Positions 49,654-61,055 are shown, counted from the first letter of the stretch. The stretch: 64,000 nt of DNA from Azohydromonas caseinilytica (GCF_012927045.1 NZ_JABBFW010000011.1:107348-171347); one strand, 5' to 3'. Notes: a model not told the origin generated them from the letters alone. Numbers and translations are program-made.

Positions 49654-51795
49654 TCAGTTGTTGATCGGGCGGGTCGCGGTGGTCGTTGTCTTGCTCACCG
49701 GCGTGGTGAGCTCGACCATCAGCCTGCCGCTGCCGCTGCTCGGGCAACCCACCACGAATTCGTAGACCGGCTGCGGCGTGGGGTTGCCTACCTTGAGCAC
49801 GTAGTTGTTGACCTTGATCTCCGCGGGCGCCACCGGCGCGCTGACCACGCCGAACAGCGCCGACACCCTGATCGTCGAGCCGGCCGGCATGGGGTTGCCG
49901 TTGAGGTCCCGGGCATGGAAGCGCACCGTCATCGCGCCGCCGACAGGGCAGGTGAACTTGTCCGACAGGAACTCGAAGTTCGCCTCGCGGCCCGAGAAGA
50001 ACTGCACCAGCTGGTCGGAGACGTACAGCGTCGGGGCCGCGCCGGACTGCAGCGGGCTGCGCAGCACGCCGTTGTACTTGCCGTCACCCGGCGTGTTGCA
50101 CCGGCCGCTGGCGTTGGGGCCGACGCAGGGCTCGCCGCCGGTGTAGGTGCCGCTCTCGTCATCGTCGCGGTAGATGTCGCGCGGCAGGTCATGCCCCTTC
50201 GGGACATCGGTTCTCACGCCAGGCCGCAGGAATTCAGGGCCCGTCAGATCGTCGCAGTTGTCGCAACGGTTGTTGCCGTTGTCGTCGTGGAAGTCCTCCT
50301 CTCCCAGCGCGTAGGCCATGACGGTGATGCGTCCGCGGCGGCTGAACTTGCCGGGCTCGACGTCGGCCGGGGCGGTGTACGGCTCGGTGGGGCGGGGGTT
50401 GGCCGAGCGCAGCTTGACGCTGCACATGCCCGAGCCCGGACCCTGCCGCGAGTTGGTGGACTGGCCCAGCGGCGTGGTGGATTCCAGCAGCTGCCCGGTG
50501 ATGCACGAGGCCTGGATGTTGCCGCCCTCGGTGGTGAAGTTCACCGCGGTGCCGTCCGGGGCGGGGTTGCCGAAGTGGTCAGCCAGCTGCGCCGTGACGA
50601 TGGAGCACTCGTCCTGGTCGTAGTCCCAGCCCTCGCAATTGCCGATGGCCGTGGACAGCGAGAAGCGGCTCTGCACCGGCACGCCCGTGGAGACCACCAG
50701 CACGTTGGACAGGGTCGAGATGGCCGGATTCGTGCCGCGCACCGTGGCCTTGACGCGCACCGAGGTCGGGATGGTGCCGCCGGTCACCAGCGTGGTGACG
50801 GTGCCGTCGGCGCTGGACGTGGCGCTGGCCGGGTTGAAGCGCAACCCGCCGGTGGTGCTGGCCTGCGCGCCCTCGCGGTCGGCGAAGGCGAAGTCCACGG
50901 CCGTGCCGCTGACGGGGTTGCCCGTGGTGTCGAACAGCCTGAAGCGCAGCGTCGCGAACTCCTGCCGTCCCGCGCCGCCCGTGCCCACCAGCGCGATGTT
51001 GGTGGTGTCGGACGCAACGAAGGTCAGCGAGCCCGGCGCGGCCGGCAGCACGTCGATGGCGCCGGTCTGCGTGACGGTGGTGTCGCCCAGCGTCACGGCG
51101 GCGGTGATGACGTCGCGCACGCCGCAGCCGCGGTCGGAGTAGCTGGCCCGGGCCACGCCGTTCTGCGTCGTCACCGGCGAGCCGATCGCGGCCTTGCCCG
51201 CGCTCACGCAGGGCGAAGTGAAACTCACCTGCAGCGGCGCGGTGTAGGGCTGGCCGTCGCTGGTGACGCTGACGCTGATGCTGGCATTGCCGCCGGCTTG
51301 CAGCCTGGCGGGCTCGGGCACCAAGGCGCTCAATGCCAGTTGCGGGAACTTGACGGCGTAGGACGTGGAAGCGCTCAGCACCGAGCCCTTGACGCTGGCC
51401 GAGGCCGTGGCGGAGAAGCCGCCGGCGTTCGCGCCCGCGGGCAGCCCGATGCGCGCCACGCCGTTGGCGTCGGTGGTGGCGGTGCCCGAGGCGGGCACCA
51501 GCTTGACCTGGTCGGTGGTGCTGAAGCTGACGACGGTGTTGACCACCGGCTTGCCGTCCCAGTTCTTCACCGTGGCCACCAGCGTGCCGGCCCGGTCGGG
51601 CGAGAGCTGCGCCAGCGCTGCGCCGGCGCCATCGACCAGCACCAGGCTCATCGTGGCGTTGCACGCCTGAGGGTTGGCCATGGTGGGCGTGCAGCTGGCG
51701 CTGTCGCTTCCGCTCCCGCTGGAGCCCCCTCCCCCACCGCCGCAGCCCACCAGCGAAGCCAGCATCACCGCCGCGATTGCCAGTTTGAATCTCAT
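49654..51795 (-). CDS. large lipoprotein with bacterial Ig-like (Big_1/invasin-type) domains
   Basis: 713 residues from the ATG at 51795. The lipoprotein signal ends LVGC, with Cys 18, followed by a Gly/Ser linker. At least three or four Ig-like units follow, marked by repeated patterns of G-x-P-V-x-x-T-x-V-x-F and T-D-x-N-G-x-A-x-x (KPVVNTVVSFSTTD, TTDANGVARIGLPAG, GNPVSGTAVDFAFAD, GNPAPDGTAVNFTTEGG). Between the later units an Asp/Asn-rich segment (DDNGNNRCDNCDD, YRDDDESGTYTGG) resembles calcium-binding loops with paired cysteines. It is probably anchored in the outer membrane as a surface or adhesion protein. It forms a single-gene unit with its own terminator. Confidence 0.82.
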   Translation of the reverse strand: MRFKLAIAAVMLASLVGCGGGGGGSSGSGSDSASCTPTMANPQACNATMSLVLVDGAGAALAQLSPDRAGTLVATVKNWDGKPVVNTVVSFSTTDQVKLVPASGTATTDANGVARIGLPAGANAGGFSATASASVKGSVLSASTSYAVKFPQLALSALVPEPARLQAGGNASISVSVTSDGQPYTAPLQVSFTSPCVSAGKAAIGSPVTTQNGVARASYSDRGCGVRDVITAAVTLGDTTVTQTGAIDVLPAAPGSLTFVASDTTNIALVGTGGAGRQEFATLRFRLFDTTGNPVSGTAVDFAFADREGAQASTTGGLRFNPASATSSADGTVTTLVTGGTIPTSVRVKATVRGTNPAISTLSNVLVVSTGVPVQSRFSLSTAIGNCEGWDYDQDECSIVTAQLADHFGNPAPDGTAVNFTTEGGNIQASCITGQLLESTTPLGQSTNSRQGPGSGMCSVKLRSANPRPTEPYTAPADVEPGKFSRRGRITVMAYALGEEDFHDDNGNNRCDNCDDLTGPEFLRPGVRTDVPKGHDLPRDIYRDDDESGTYTGGEPCVGPNASGRCNTPGDGKYNGVLRSPLQSGAAPTLYVSDQLVQFFSGREANFEFLSDKFTCPVGGAMTVRFHARDLNGNPMPAGSTIRVSALFGVVSAPVAPAEIKVNNYVLKVGNPTPQPVYEFVVGCPSSGSGRLMVELTTPVSKTTTTATRPINN

Positions 51796-51963
51796 GTTCG
51801 ATGTCCCAGGTTCTCGGGCACTGCGGCCCTTCGGATGGCCCGCCCTCATGGACGGTTGCTCTGGTGACCATCCTATGAACCAGGGATAGCAGTCACATGA
51901 GAATTTCTGCGAATGCGGGTAGTTGTTTTGTCATGGGTGTGGCAGGCGGGGTGTCCTGGCAAC

Positions 51964-52004
51964 CCCTAAAACGAAACCGCCGCGGCGATGCCACCGCGGC
52001 GGTT
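51964..52004 (-). terminator. intrinsic terminator of the paa/liv operon after paaZ
   Basis: An 11-bp stem AACCGCCGCGG / CCGCGGCGGTT (51975-52004) with an 8-base loop. Read on the minus strand it is followed by TCGTTTTAGGGG. It lies 70 bases past the paaZ stop and ends the long minus-strand operon. Confidence 0.85.
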
Positions 52005-52073
52005 GATGGGTGGGCTCGGGACGCCTGGGCGGGCATGCGGTCCCCCAGGCAGCGCGGGCTGGGCTGCCCCGGC

Positions 52074-54119
<2,046 letters not shown>

Positions 54120-54144
54120 GAATGGGTCTCCTTGAACGGGTCCG

Positions 54145-54888
54145 TCAGGCCGCCTTCTTAGCGCCCAGGCCCAGGTACGTGTCGATGATCCGGCGGTCGT
54201 GCATCAGCTCCTGCGCGTCGCCGCTGAGCGCCACGGCGCCCATCTCCAGCACGTAGGCGCGGTCAGCCACCTGCAGCGCCGCGCGCGCGTTCTGCTCCAC
54301 CAGCAGCACCGACACGCCCAACTGCCGCAGCGAGGCCACGATGCGCAGCACCTCGCGCACGATCAGCGGCGCCAGGCCCAGCGAGGGCTCGTCGAGCATG
54401 AGCAGGCGCGGGCGCGCCATGAGCGCGCGGCCGATGGCCAGCATCTGGCGCTCGCCGCCGGACAGCGTCCCCGACATCTGCGCGCGGCGCTCGTGCAGGC
54501 GCGGGAACAGCTCGAACACCTCCTGCATGCGCGCCTTCTGGTCGCGCTGGCCGCGGCGCCAGCGCGAGAAGCCCCCCAGCAGCAGGTTGTCCTCCACCGA
54601 CATCTCGCTGAACAGCTCGCGCTTCTCGGGCACCAGCGCCACGCCCTGCGCCACCATCTTCTCCACCGTGGGCCGCGCGATGCGCTCGCCGCTCAGCAGC
54701 AGCTCGCCGCGCGAGGGCAGCAGGCCCATGGCGGCCGACAGCAGCGTGGTCTTGCCCGCGCCGTTGGGGCCGATGACGGTGACGATCTCGCCCTGCTTCA
54801 CCGTGAGGTTGACGCGGTGCACCGCCTCGACCTCGCCGTAGGAGACGCACAGCTCGCGCAGCTCCAGCAGTGTTGCGTTGCCGCTCAT
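54145..54888 (-). CDS. livF: branched-chain-type ABC transporter ATPase LivF
   Basis: 247 residues. ABC motifs: Walker A GPNGAGKTT, signature LSGGERQM and Walker B RLLMLDEPSLGLAP, plus VEQNARAALQVADRAYVLE, the LivF block. It starts inside the stop of the fused LivM-LivG gene (ATGA overlap), so the two are translated together. It supplies one of the two ATPases of a hydrophobic amino acid/aromatic acid-type importer embedded in the phenylacetate operon. Confidence 0.92.
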   Translation of the reverse strand: MSGNATLLELRELCVSYGEVEAVHRVNLTVKQGEIVTVIGPNGAGKTTLLSAAMGLLPSRGELLLSGERIARPTVEKMVAQGVALVPEKRELFSEMSVEDNLLLGGFSRWRRGQRDQKARMQEVFELFPRLHERRAQMSGTLSGGERQMLAIGRALMARPRLLMLDEPSLGLAPLIVREVLRIVASLRQLGVSVLLVEQNARAALQVADRAYVLEMGAVALSGDAQELMHDRRIIDTYLGLGAKKAA

Positions 54889-56801
54889 GCCGCCACCCCC
54901 AGGTCGTCGCCGCCGCCCAGGTAGGCATCCAGCACGCGCTGGTTGCCCTGGATCTGCGCCGGCGTGCCCTCGGCGATGACGGTGCCGAACTCCAGCACCG
55001 TGATGCGGTCGGCCAGATTCATCACGAACTCCATGTCGTGCTCCACCACCAGGATGCCCAGGCCTTCGGCCCGGAGTTGATCAAGCAACTTCGCCAGCGC
55101 CTGCTTCTCCAGGTGGCGCAGGCCCGCCGCGGGCTCGTCGAGCAGCAGCACCGCGGGCTGGCTCGCCAGCGCGCGGGCGATCTCCACGATGCGCTGCTGC
55201 CCCAGCGCCAGCGAGGCCGCCGGCGTGTCGGCATGCGCGGCCAGGCCGCAGCGCTCGATCTGGCGCCGCGCCTCGGCCAGCACCGACGCCTCCTCGGCGC
55301 GGTCCAGCCGCAGCATCGAGGCGATCCAGCCGCGGTGGGCGCGCCGGTGCGCGCCGACCGCGACGTTCTCCAGCACCGTACGCTGCCCCAGCAGCCGCAC
55401 ATGCTGGAAGCTGCGCGACAGGCCCAGGGCCGCGAACTCGCGCGAGGGCTTGCCGGCCATGGGCTTGCCCATGAGCCGCACCTCGCCCGTGGTGGGATCG
55501 TCCACGCCCGAGATCATGTTGAAGAAGGTGCTCTTGCCCGCGCCGTTGGGGCCGATGAGCGCCAGCACCTCGCCGGCGCGCACCGTGAGGTTGACGGCGT
55601 TGTTGGCCACCAGCCCGCCGAAGCGCTTGGTCACCTCGCGCGCCTCCAGTACCACCTGGCCGCGCGGCGGCAGCGGCCGCGCGGGCAGCGGCGCGGCCGC
55701 GGGCAGCACCGAGGGCGCGGGCCGCACCCAGCGCCGAGCCAGCGCCGCCAGCTGCGGCCACAGCCCGTCGGCGAAGCGCTGCAGCACCACCAGCATCAGC
55801 AGGCCGAAGACGATCACCTCGAAGTTGCCGCTGCTGCCCAGCAGGCGCGGCAGCCAGTCCTGCAGCTGCTCCTTGAGCAGCGTGATCAGCGCCGCGCCCA
55901 GCACCGCGCCCCACAGGTGCCCGGCGCCGCCCACCACCGCCATGAACAGGTACTCGATGCCGATGTTGAGGTTGAAGGGCGTGGGGTTCACGAAGCGCTG
56001 CAGGTGCGCGTACAACCAGCCGGAGACGGCCGCCAACAGCGCCGCCAGCACGAACACCTTGATGCGGTAGCGCGCGGTGTCCACGCCCATGGACTCGGCC
56101 ATCACGCGCCCGCCCTTGAGCGCGCGGATGGCGCGGCCCTCGCGCGAATCGAGCAGGTTGTGCAGCGCCCACAGCGCCAGCAGCAGCACGGCCCAGATCA
56201 GCAGGCCCAGCACCCGCGGCGAGGCCAGCGAGAAGCCCGCCACCACCAGCGGCGGCACGCCGGCGAGGCCGGTGTGGCCGCCCAGCACCTCCAGGTTGCC
56301 GAACAGGAAGTACAGGCTCAGCCCCCACGCGATGGTGCCCAGCGGCAGGTAGTGGCCCGACAGCCGCAGCGTGATCGCGCCCAGGAACCAGGCCACGGCA
56401 AAGGTCAGCGCCAGGCCCAGGGCCAGGCCGGCCCACGGCAGCAGCGCCGGCGGCAGGCCGCCCAGCCACTGGGCCGCCTGCGCCGAGGTGCAGACCCAGG
56501 CCGTGGCATAGGCGCCCACGCCCACGAAGGCGGCCTGGCCGAAGCTGGTCATGCCGCCCACGCCGGTGAGCATCACCAGCCCCAGCGCCACCAGCGCGTA
56601 CAGGCCGATGTAGTTGAGCAGCGTGACGCTGAACTCGGGCAGGAAGCCCCAGGACGCCAGCAGCAGCGCCACGGCCGCCAGCACCACGTGGCGCGTGTTG
56701 AGGCCCCGCGACGGAGCGGAGGCCGCCGCGGCGGGCACGGATGCGGCCTGGGCCGCCTTCGAGGCGCCGCCCGGCACGGGGTCGGACACGGTGTGGGACA
56801 T
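54885..56801 (-). CDS. fused branched-chain-type ABC permease-ATPase (LivM-LivG)
   Basis: 638 residues from the ATG at 56801, with GAGGAG just upstream. Residues about 40-365 are the LivM permease (LLNYIGLYALVALGLVMLTGVGGMTSFGQAAFVGVGAY in outline; YLFMAVVGGAGHLWGAVLGA). A Pro/Ala linker leads to a LivG ATPase (about 395-638) with Walker A GPNGAGKST, RSFQHVRLL, signature region LALGQQRIVEIARAL and Walker B VLLLDEPAAGL. The signature reads SLALGQQR, a LivG-like variant. The fusion fixes permease and ATPase one to one and is common in Burkholderiales. It starts 2 bases after the livH stop. Confidence 0.92.
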   Translation of the reverse strand: MSHTVSDPVPGGASKAAQAASVPAAAASAPSRGLNTRHVVLAAVALLLASWGFLPEFSVTLLNYIGLYALVALGLVMLTGVGGMTSFGQAAFVGVGAYATAWVCTSAQAAQWLGGLPPALLPWAGLALGLALTFAVAWFLGAITLRLSGHYLPLGTIAWGLSLYFLFGNLEVLGGHTGLAGVPPLVVAGFSLASPRVLGLLIWAVLLLALWALHNLLDSREGRAIRALKGGRVMAESMGVDTARYRIKVFVLAALLAAVSGWLYAHLQRFVNPTPFNLNIGIEYLFMAVVGGAGHLWGAVLGAALITLLKEQLQDWLPRLLGSSGNFEVIVFGLLMLVVLQRFADGLWPQLAALARRWVRPAPSVLPAAAPLPARPLPPRGQVVLEAREVTKRFGGLVANNAVNLTVRAGEVLALIGPNGAGKSTFFNMISGVDDPTTGEVRLMGKPMAGKPSREFAALGLSRSFQHVRLLGQRTVLENVAVGAHRRAHRGWIASMLRLDRAEEASVLAEARRQIERCGLAAHADTPAASLALGQQRIVEIARALASQPAVLLLDEPAAGLRHLEKQALAKLLDQLRAEGLGILVVEHDMEFVMNLADRITVLEFGTVIAEGTPAQIQGNQRVLDAYLGGGDDLGVAA

Positions 56802-56803
56802 GG

Positions 56804-57829
56804 TCACTCCTCGTCCTCCACATGGTGGCTGCGCAGGCTGCGCCACCACAGCACCGGGATGATCAGCGTGAACACCAGCACCTCCTTGAAGGCGCTGGAC
56901 CAGAACGATGCGAAGGCTTCCAGCTGGCCCACGAGCAGCGCGCCGGCCAGCGCCAGCGGGTAGCTCGCCAGGCCTCCCACGATGGCGGCGACGAAGCCCT
57001 TGAGGCCGATGAGAAAGCCGGTGTCGTAGTAGACGGTGGTGATGGGTGCCACCAGCAGCCCCGCCACCGCACCGATGAGCGCGGCGAAGGCGAAGCACAC
57101 GTCACCCGAGAGCTCGGTGGGAATGCCCATGAGCCGCGCGCCCACGCGGTTCATGGCCGTGGCGCGCAGCGCCTTGCCGACGATGGAGCGCTCGAAGAAC
57201 ACGAACATCGCCACCACCAGTGCCAGCGCCGTGCCCACCACCACCAGCGACTGGCCGGTGATGCTCAAGCCGCCCAGGTCCAGGCGCAGCTCGGAGAAGG
57301 CGGCGGTGCGCGAGCCCTCGGCGCCAAAGAACAGCAGGCCCAGGCCCACCATCACGCCGTGCAGCGCCACCGACACGATCAGCAGCATCAGCACGCTGGC
57401 GCGCGCCAGCGGCCGGTAGGCCAGCCGGTACAGCAGCGGGCCCAGCGGCGTGATCAGCAGCAGCGTGGCCACGGCCTGCAGCGCCTGCCCTTCGGGCTTG
57501 AGCGCCACCAGCGCCGCGGCCGCCGCCGGGCAGGCCACGCACCAGACCAGCGTCGAGCGCCAGTCCACCGCGGCGCCGCGCTGCGCGCGCCAGGCCTCCA
57601 CCGCCAGCACCACCGCGGCCAGCGCCAGCAGCAGCCACAGGCTGGCCGGCGCGCGGCCGCTTTGCAGCATGGCCATGGACAGCGCCGCGAAGGCGACGAA
57701 CTCGCCCTGCGGAATGAAGATCACGCGCGTGACCGAGAACACCAGCACCAGGGCCAGTGCCATGAGTCCGTAGACGGCACCGTTGACGATGCCGTCCTGC
57801 CCCAGCAAGAGGGCGATTTGTAGGTCCAT
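56804..57829 (-). CDS. livH: branched-chain-type ABC transporter permease LivH
   Basis: 341 residues, with about eight membrane helices. The N-terminus DGIVNGAVYGLMALALVLVFSVTRVIFIPQGEF is typical of LivH. The central loop ATAMNRVGARLMGIPTE and the later GFVAAIVGGLASYPLALAGALLVGQLEAF complete the family pattern. It forms the membrane channel together with the LivM half of the fused gene that follows. A 272-base gap with a REP-like element separates it from livK. Confidence 0.92.
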   Translation of the reverse strand: MDLQIALLLGQDGIVNGAVYGLMALALVLVFSVTRVIFIPQGEFVAFAALSMAMLQSGRAPASLWLLLALAAVVLAVEAWRAQRGAAVDWRSTLVWCVACPAAAAALVALKPEGQALQAVATLLLITPLGPLLYRLAYRPLARASVLMLLIVSVALHGVMVGLGLLFFGAEGSRTAAFSELRLDLGGLSITGQSLVVVGTALALVVAMFVFFERSIVGKALRATAMNRVGARLMGIPTELSGDVCFAFAALIGAVAGLLVAPITTVYYDTGFLIGLKGFVAAIVGGLASYPLALAGALLVGQLEAFASFWSSAFKEVLVFTLIIPVLWWRSLRSHHVEDEE

Positions 57830-57899
57830 GAGGGTCGGATTCCCGTAGGGGGATTACGGCTTCGTCACGCCGTGAGCCTGGGCAGCCCGCTCTCTACTT

Positions 57900-58051
57900 C
57901 GTCATCCCCGCGCAGGCGGGGACCCAGGCGGTCCCACGCCAAAGCGTGAGCGCCCATGCAGGCAAAAGAGACCCCAAGCACTGGCACGCTGACTCATACG
58001 GCAATGGCTGGCTCGGGGACCGCCTGGGTTCCCGCCTTCGCGGGAATGACG
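57900..58051. mobile_element. 152-bp REP-like inverted-repeat element (non-autonomous)
   Basis: The two ends (57900-57935 and 58016-58051) are 36-base inverted repeats that differ at about 3 positions. Each starts CGTCAT(T/C)CCCGCG and contains its own small hairpin of type CCCGC-gaag-GCGGG. Between them are about 80 unrelated bases. This is the form of a paired REP sequence (BIME/MITE-like), of the common CGTCATTCCCGCGAAGGCGG type. It has no gene inside, so it would need a transposase elsewhere. It sits between livK and livH. Confidence 0.85.
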
Positions 58052-58101
58052 GAGTGGTAACTGGCACGCGCTCCAGCCCACTGGGGGCAACGATCAGTGA
58101 C

Positions 58102-59262
58102 TCAAGGCTGCGTGGCCGGCTGGTACTTCCAGGCACCGTTCTCGATCTTGACCATCACGCGCGCGCGCTGGTCCAGACCCAGGTGGTCGTTGGCGGACAT
58201 GGTGAAGATGCCGTGCGCGCCCGCCACTTCCTTGGACGACTCCAGCGCGTCGCGCAGCGCGCTGCGGAACTCCGGCGTGCCGGGCTGCGCCTTCTTCAGC
58301 GCCGCGGGCACGGCCGCGGCCATCAGCAGCCCGGCGTCCCAGGCGTGCGCGCCGAAGGTGGAGACGCTGCCCTTGCCATGCGCGGCCTCGTAGGTGGCCA
58401 CGTAGGCCTGGGCGCTCTTCTTCACCGGGTGCGTGGCCGGGAGCTGGTCGGCCACCAGCACCGGGCCGGCGGGCAGCAGCGTGCCTTCCACGTCCTTGCC
58501 GCCCACGCGCAGGAAGTCGGCGTTGGCCACGCCGTGCGTCTGGTAGACCTTGCCGTTGAAGCCGCGCTCCTTGAGCGTCTTCTGCGGCAGCGCCGCGGGC
58601 GTGCCCGAGCCGGCGATCAGCACCGCGTCGGGCCGCGCCGACATGATCTTGAGCGCCTGGCCGGTGACGGAGGTGTCGGTGCGCGCGTAACGTTCGTTGG
58701 CGACGATCTTGAGCTTCTTGAGCGCCGCGGCCTTGCTGAACTCCTGGTACCAGCCCTCGCCGTAGGCGTCGGAGAAGCCAATGAAGGCCACGTTCTGCAC
58801 GCCCGCGGCGGCCATGTGCTCGGCGATGGCCAGCGACATCATGATGTCGTTCTGCGGCGTCTTGAACACCCACTTGCGCTTGGCATCCATGGGCTCGACG
58901 ATGCGCGCCGACGCGGCCATGGAGATCATGGGCGTCTGCGACTCGGCGGCCACGTCGATCATGGCCAGCGAGTTCGGCGTGGTGGTGGAGCCCAGCAGCA
59001 CGTCCACCTTGTGCTCGCTCACGAGCTTGCGGGCGTTGGAGACCGCCGCCGTGGTGTCCGAGGCGTCATCGAGCACGATGTAGTTGACCTTCTGCCCGGC
59101 GATGGTCTTGGGCATCAGCGCCACCGTGTTCTTCTCCGGGATGCCCAGCGAGGCCGCCGGGCCGGTGGCCGAGAGCGTGACGCCGACGTTGATGTCGGCC
59201 TGCGCCAGCGTGGCCGCCAGCAGCGCGGCCGCGGCAGCGACGAGTTTGAAGCTCTTGCTCAT
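58102..59262 (-). CDS. livK: periplasmic binding protein of the Liv-type transporter
   Basis: 386 residues. A signal peptide (1-22, ending TLAQA) is followed by INVGVTLSATGPAASLGIPEKNTVALMP, a start common among type I receptors for aromatic acids and branched-chain amino acids. The VDVLLGSTTTPNSLAMIDVAAE and VNYIVLDDASDTTAAVSNARKLV blocks follow the Leu/Ile/Val receptor pattern. The location between paaR and the livH-M-G-F genes points to uptake of phenylacetate or a related aromatic acid; this is inference. Its start overlaps the paaR stop by 4 bases. Confidence 0.88.
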   Translation of the reverse strand: MSKSFKLVAAAAALLAATLAQADINVGVTLSATGPAASLGIPEKNTVALMPKTIAGQKVNYIVLDDASDTTAAVSNARKLVSEHKVDVLLGSTTTPNSLAMIDVAAESQTPMISMAASARIVEPMDAKRKWVFKTPQNDIMMSLAIAEHMAAAGVQNVAFIGFSDAYGEGWYQEFSKAAALKKLKIVANERYARTDTSVTGQALKIMSARPDAVLIAGSGTPAALPQKTLKERGFNGKVYQTHGVANADFLRVGGKDVEGTLLPAGPVLVADQLPATHPVKKSAQAYVATYEAAHGKGSVSTFGAHAWDAGLLMAAAVPAALKKAQPGTPEFRSALRDALESSKEVAGAHGIFTMSANDHLGLDQRARVMVKIENGAWKYQPATQP

Positions 59263-59951
59263 GTGTTGTCTCCTTCGGTGGATGTGGCCTCCGCGCGCGC
59301 AGGGCGCCGGCGCGGGGCCGTCTTGGTGCTTTTGTAGGAAATGGTCGTGACATCGGGCGCCCTGACCGCCGGCACGCCGCCGACGAGCAGGTCCGCCACG
59401 ATGGAGCCCATGGTCTCATGGGTGAGCTCACCCTCGGGCCGAAGCCAGGTGAACATCCAGTTGATCATGCCAAAAAGTAACATGGTCAACGGCTTGACCA
59501 GCCCGGCGACGTCCTGCTCGGGATGCCACTGCGCCAGCGCCGCCGCGAAGCCGGCCGTGACGCGGCGCTGCATGGCGCGGATGCGCTCGCAGTCCTTGGG
59601 GTCGAGAAAGCGCACGTCGTCGGTGAGCACGCGGTGCGCGTGCTGCGCATGCGCGTACTCGCGCATGATGCGCGCCACCAGCTCGCGCACGCGCGCCTCG
59701 GGCTCCAGCGGCTGGGCCTGCACGTCCTCCACCATCGCCACCAGCCGCGCCACATGGCCTTCGGCGATCTCCACCAGCAGGCTGTACTTGTCGCGGTAGT
59801 AGTGGTAGAGCGTGGCCTTGGACAGGCCCGCGGCCTCGGCCACCTGGTTCATGGAGGTGGCCGGATAGCCGCGGTTGGCAAACAGCTCCGCCGCCCGCGC
59901 GAGGATCATCTCGCGCTGGTCTTCGTAGTTGGCGGCGCGTCCGCGGGCCAT
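59259..59951 (-). CDS. paaR: TetR-family repressor of phenylacetate genes
   Basis: 230 residues. The N-terminal TetR HTH covers about 12-60: ILARAAELFANRGYPATSMNQVAEAAGLSKATLYHYYRDKYSL, split here by the usual turn. The helical ligand domain follows, and a disordered basic tail of about 25 residues ends the protein. Lying inside the paa operon just after paaE, it fits PaaR, which represses the pathway and is released by phenylacetyl-CoA. A perfect 14-bp palindrome between the thiolase and paaY genes is its likely site. The stop overlaps the livK start. Confidence 0.88.
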   Translation of the reverse strand: MARGRAANYEDQREMILARAAELFANRGYPATSMNQVAEAAGLSKATLYHYYRDKYSLLVEIAEGHVARLVAMVEDVQAQPLEPEARVRELVARIMREYAHAQHAHRVLTDDVRFLDPKDCERIRAMQRRVTAGFAAALAQWHPEQDVAGLVKPLTMLLFGMINWMFTWLRPEGELTHETMGSIVADLLVGGVPAVRAPDVTTISYKSTKTAPRRRPARAEATSTEGDNT

Positions 59952-59960
59952 GCGGGTCTT

Positions 59961-61052
59961 TCAGCGCTCGTCGAAGGACAGGATCACGCGCTCGGTGAGC
60001 GGGTGCGCCTGGCAGGTGAGGATGAAGCCGGCGGCCACCTCGTTCTTGTCCAGCGCGAAGTTGCGCTCCATGCGCACCTCGCCCTCGACCACCTTGGCGC
60101 GGCAGGTGCCGCACACGCCCGAGGTGCAGGAAAACGGCACCTCCATGCCGCAGGCCGAGGCCGCATCCAGGATGCTGGGCTGCTGCTTGTGGAACTGGAT
60201 CTCGCGCCGCAGCCCGTCGCGGATGATGACGATGCGCGCGCTCTCCGCGTCGCCGGGCTGCGCCTCGTGCACCACGGCGTCGGCCTTCGCGTCCGGGGTA
60301 GCGGCCTGAGCGACACCGAAGCGCTCGATGTGGATGCGCTCCTCGCTCACGCCCGCGGCCAGCAGCGCGGCCTCGGCCTCGTCGTTCATCTGGAACGGGC
60401 CGCAGATGTAGACATGGTCGATGGACGCGGCCGGCACCACACTGCGCAGGAACTCGCCGATCTTGTCGCGGTTCATCAGCCCCATGTTCAGCGGCGCGTC
60501 GGTGGGCTCGTCGGAGAACACGTGGTGCAGCACCAGCCGCGACATGTAGCGGTTCTTCAGGTCCTCCAGCTCCTCCTTGAACATGGTGGACTGCAGCGAG
60601 CGGTTGCCGTAGATCAGCGTGAACTGAGATCGGGGCTCGCGCGCCAGCACCGTCTTCATGATGGAGAGGATCGGCGTGATGCCGCTGCCGCCGGCGATGC
60701 CGACGTGGTGACGCTGCGCTTCGGGCTCGATGGGCACGAAGAAGCGGCCCTGCGGCGCCATGACGCTGATCTCGTCGCCCGGGCGCAGCGAGGTGTTGAT
60801 CCAGTTGGAGAACACGCCGCCCCGGACCTTGCGCACGCCCACGCGCAGCTCGCCGTCATCGACGCCGGCGCAGATGGAGTAGGAGCGGCGCAGGTCCTGG
60901 CCGTCGATGGTCTTGCGCAGCGTCAGGTACTGGCCTTGCGTGAAGCCGAAGACCTCGCGCAGCTCGGGCGGCACGTCGAAGCTGACGACCACGGCCTCGG
61001 GGGTGTCGGGAATCACCGCGCGCACCCGCAGCGGATGGAACAGGACGCTCAT
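59961..61052 (-). CDS. paaE: phenylacetyl-CoA epoxidase reductase subunit
   Basis: 363 residues. An FAD-binding ferredoxin-reductase domain (about 8-105: VVVSFDVPPELREVFGFTQGQYLTLR) includes the flavin motif RRSYSIC. An NAD-binding domain (about 115-235: HHVGIAGGSGITPILSIMKTVL) follows. The C-terminal plant-type [2Fe-2S] domain has cysteines in FSCTSGVCGTCRAKV plus the later FILTCQAHP. It carries electrons from NADPH to the PaaA diiron site. It starts 3 bases from the paaD stop. Confidence 0.95.
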   Translation of the reverse strand: MSVLFHPLRVRAVIPDTPEAVVVSFDVPPELREVFGFTQGQYLTLRKTIDGQDLRRSYSICAGVDDGELRVGVRKVRGGVFSNWINTSLRPGDEISVMAPQGRFFVPIEPEAQRHHVGIAGGSGITPILSIMKTVLAREPRSQFTLIYGNRSLQSTMFKEELEDLKNRYMSRLVLHHVFSDEPTDAPLNMGLMNRDKIGEFLRSVVPAASIDHVYICGPFQMNDEAEAALLAAGVSEERIHIERFGVAQAATPDAKADAVVHEAQPGDAESARIVIIRDGLRREIQFHKQQPSILDAASACGMEVPFSCTSGVCGTCRAKVVEGEVRMERNFALDKNEVAAGFILTCQAHPLTERVILSFDER

Positions 61053-61055
61053 GGC

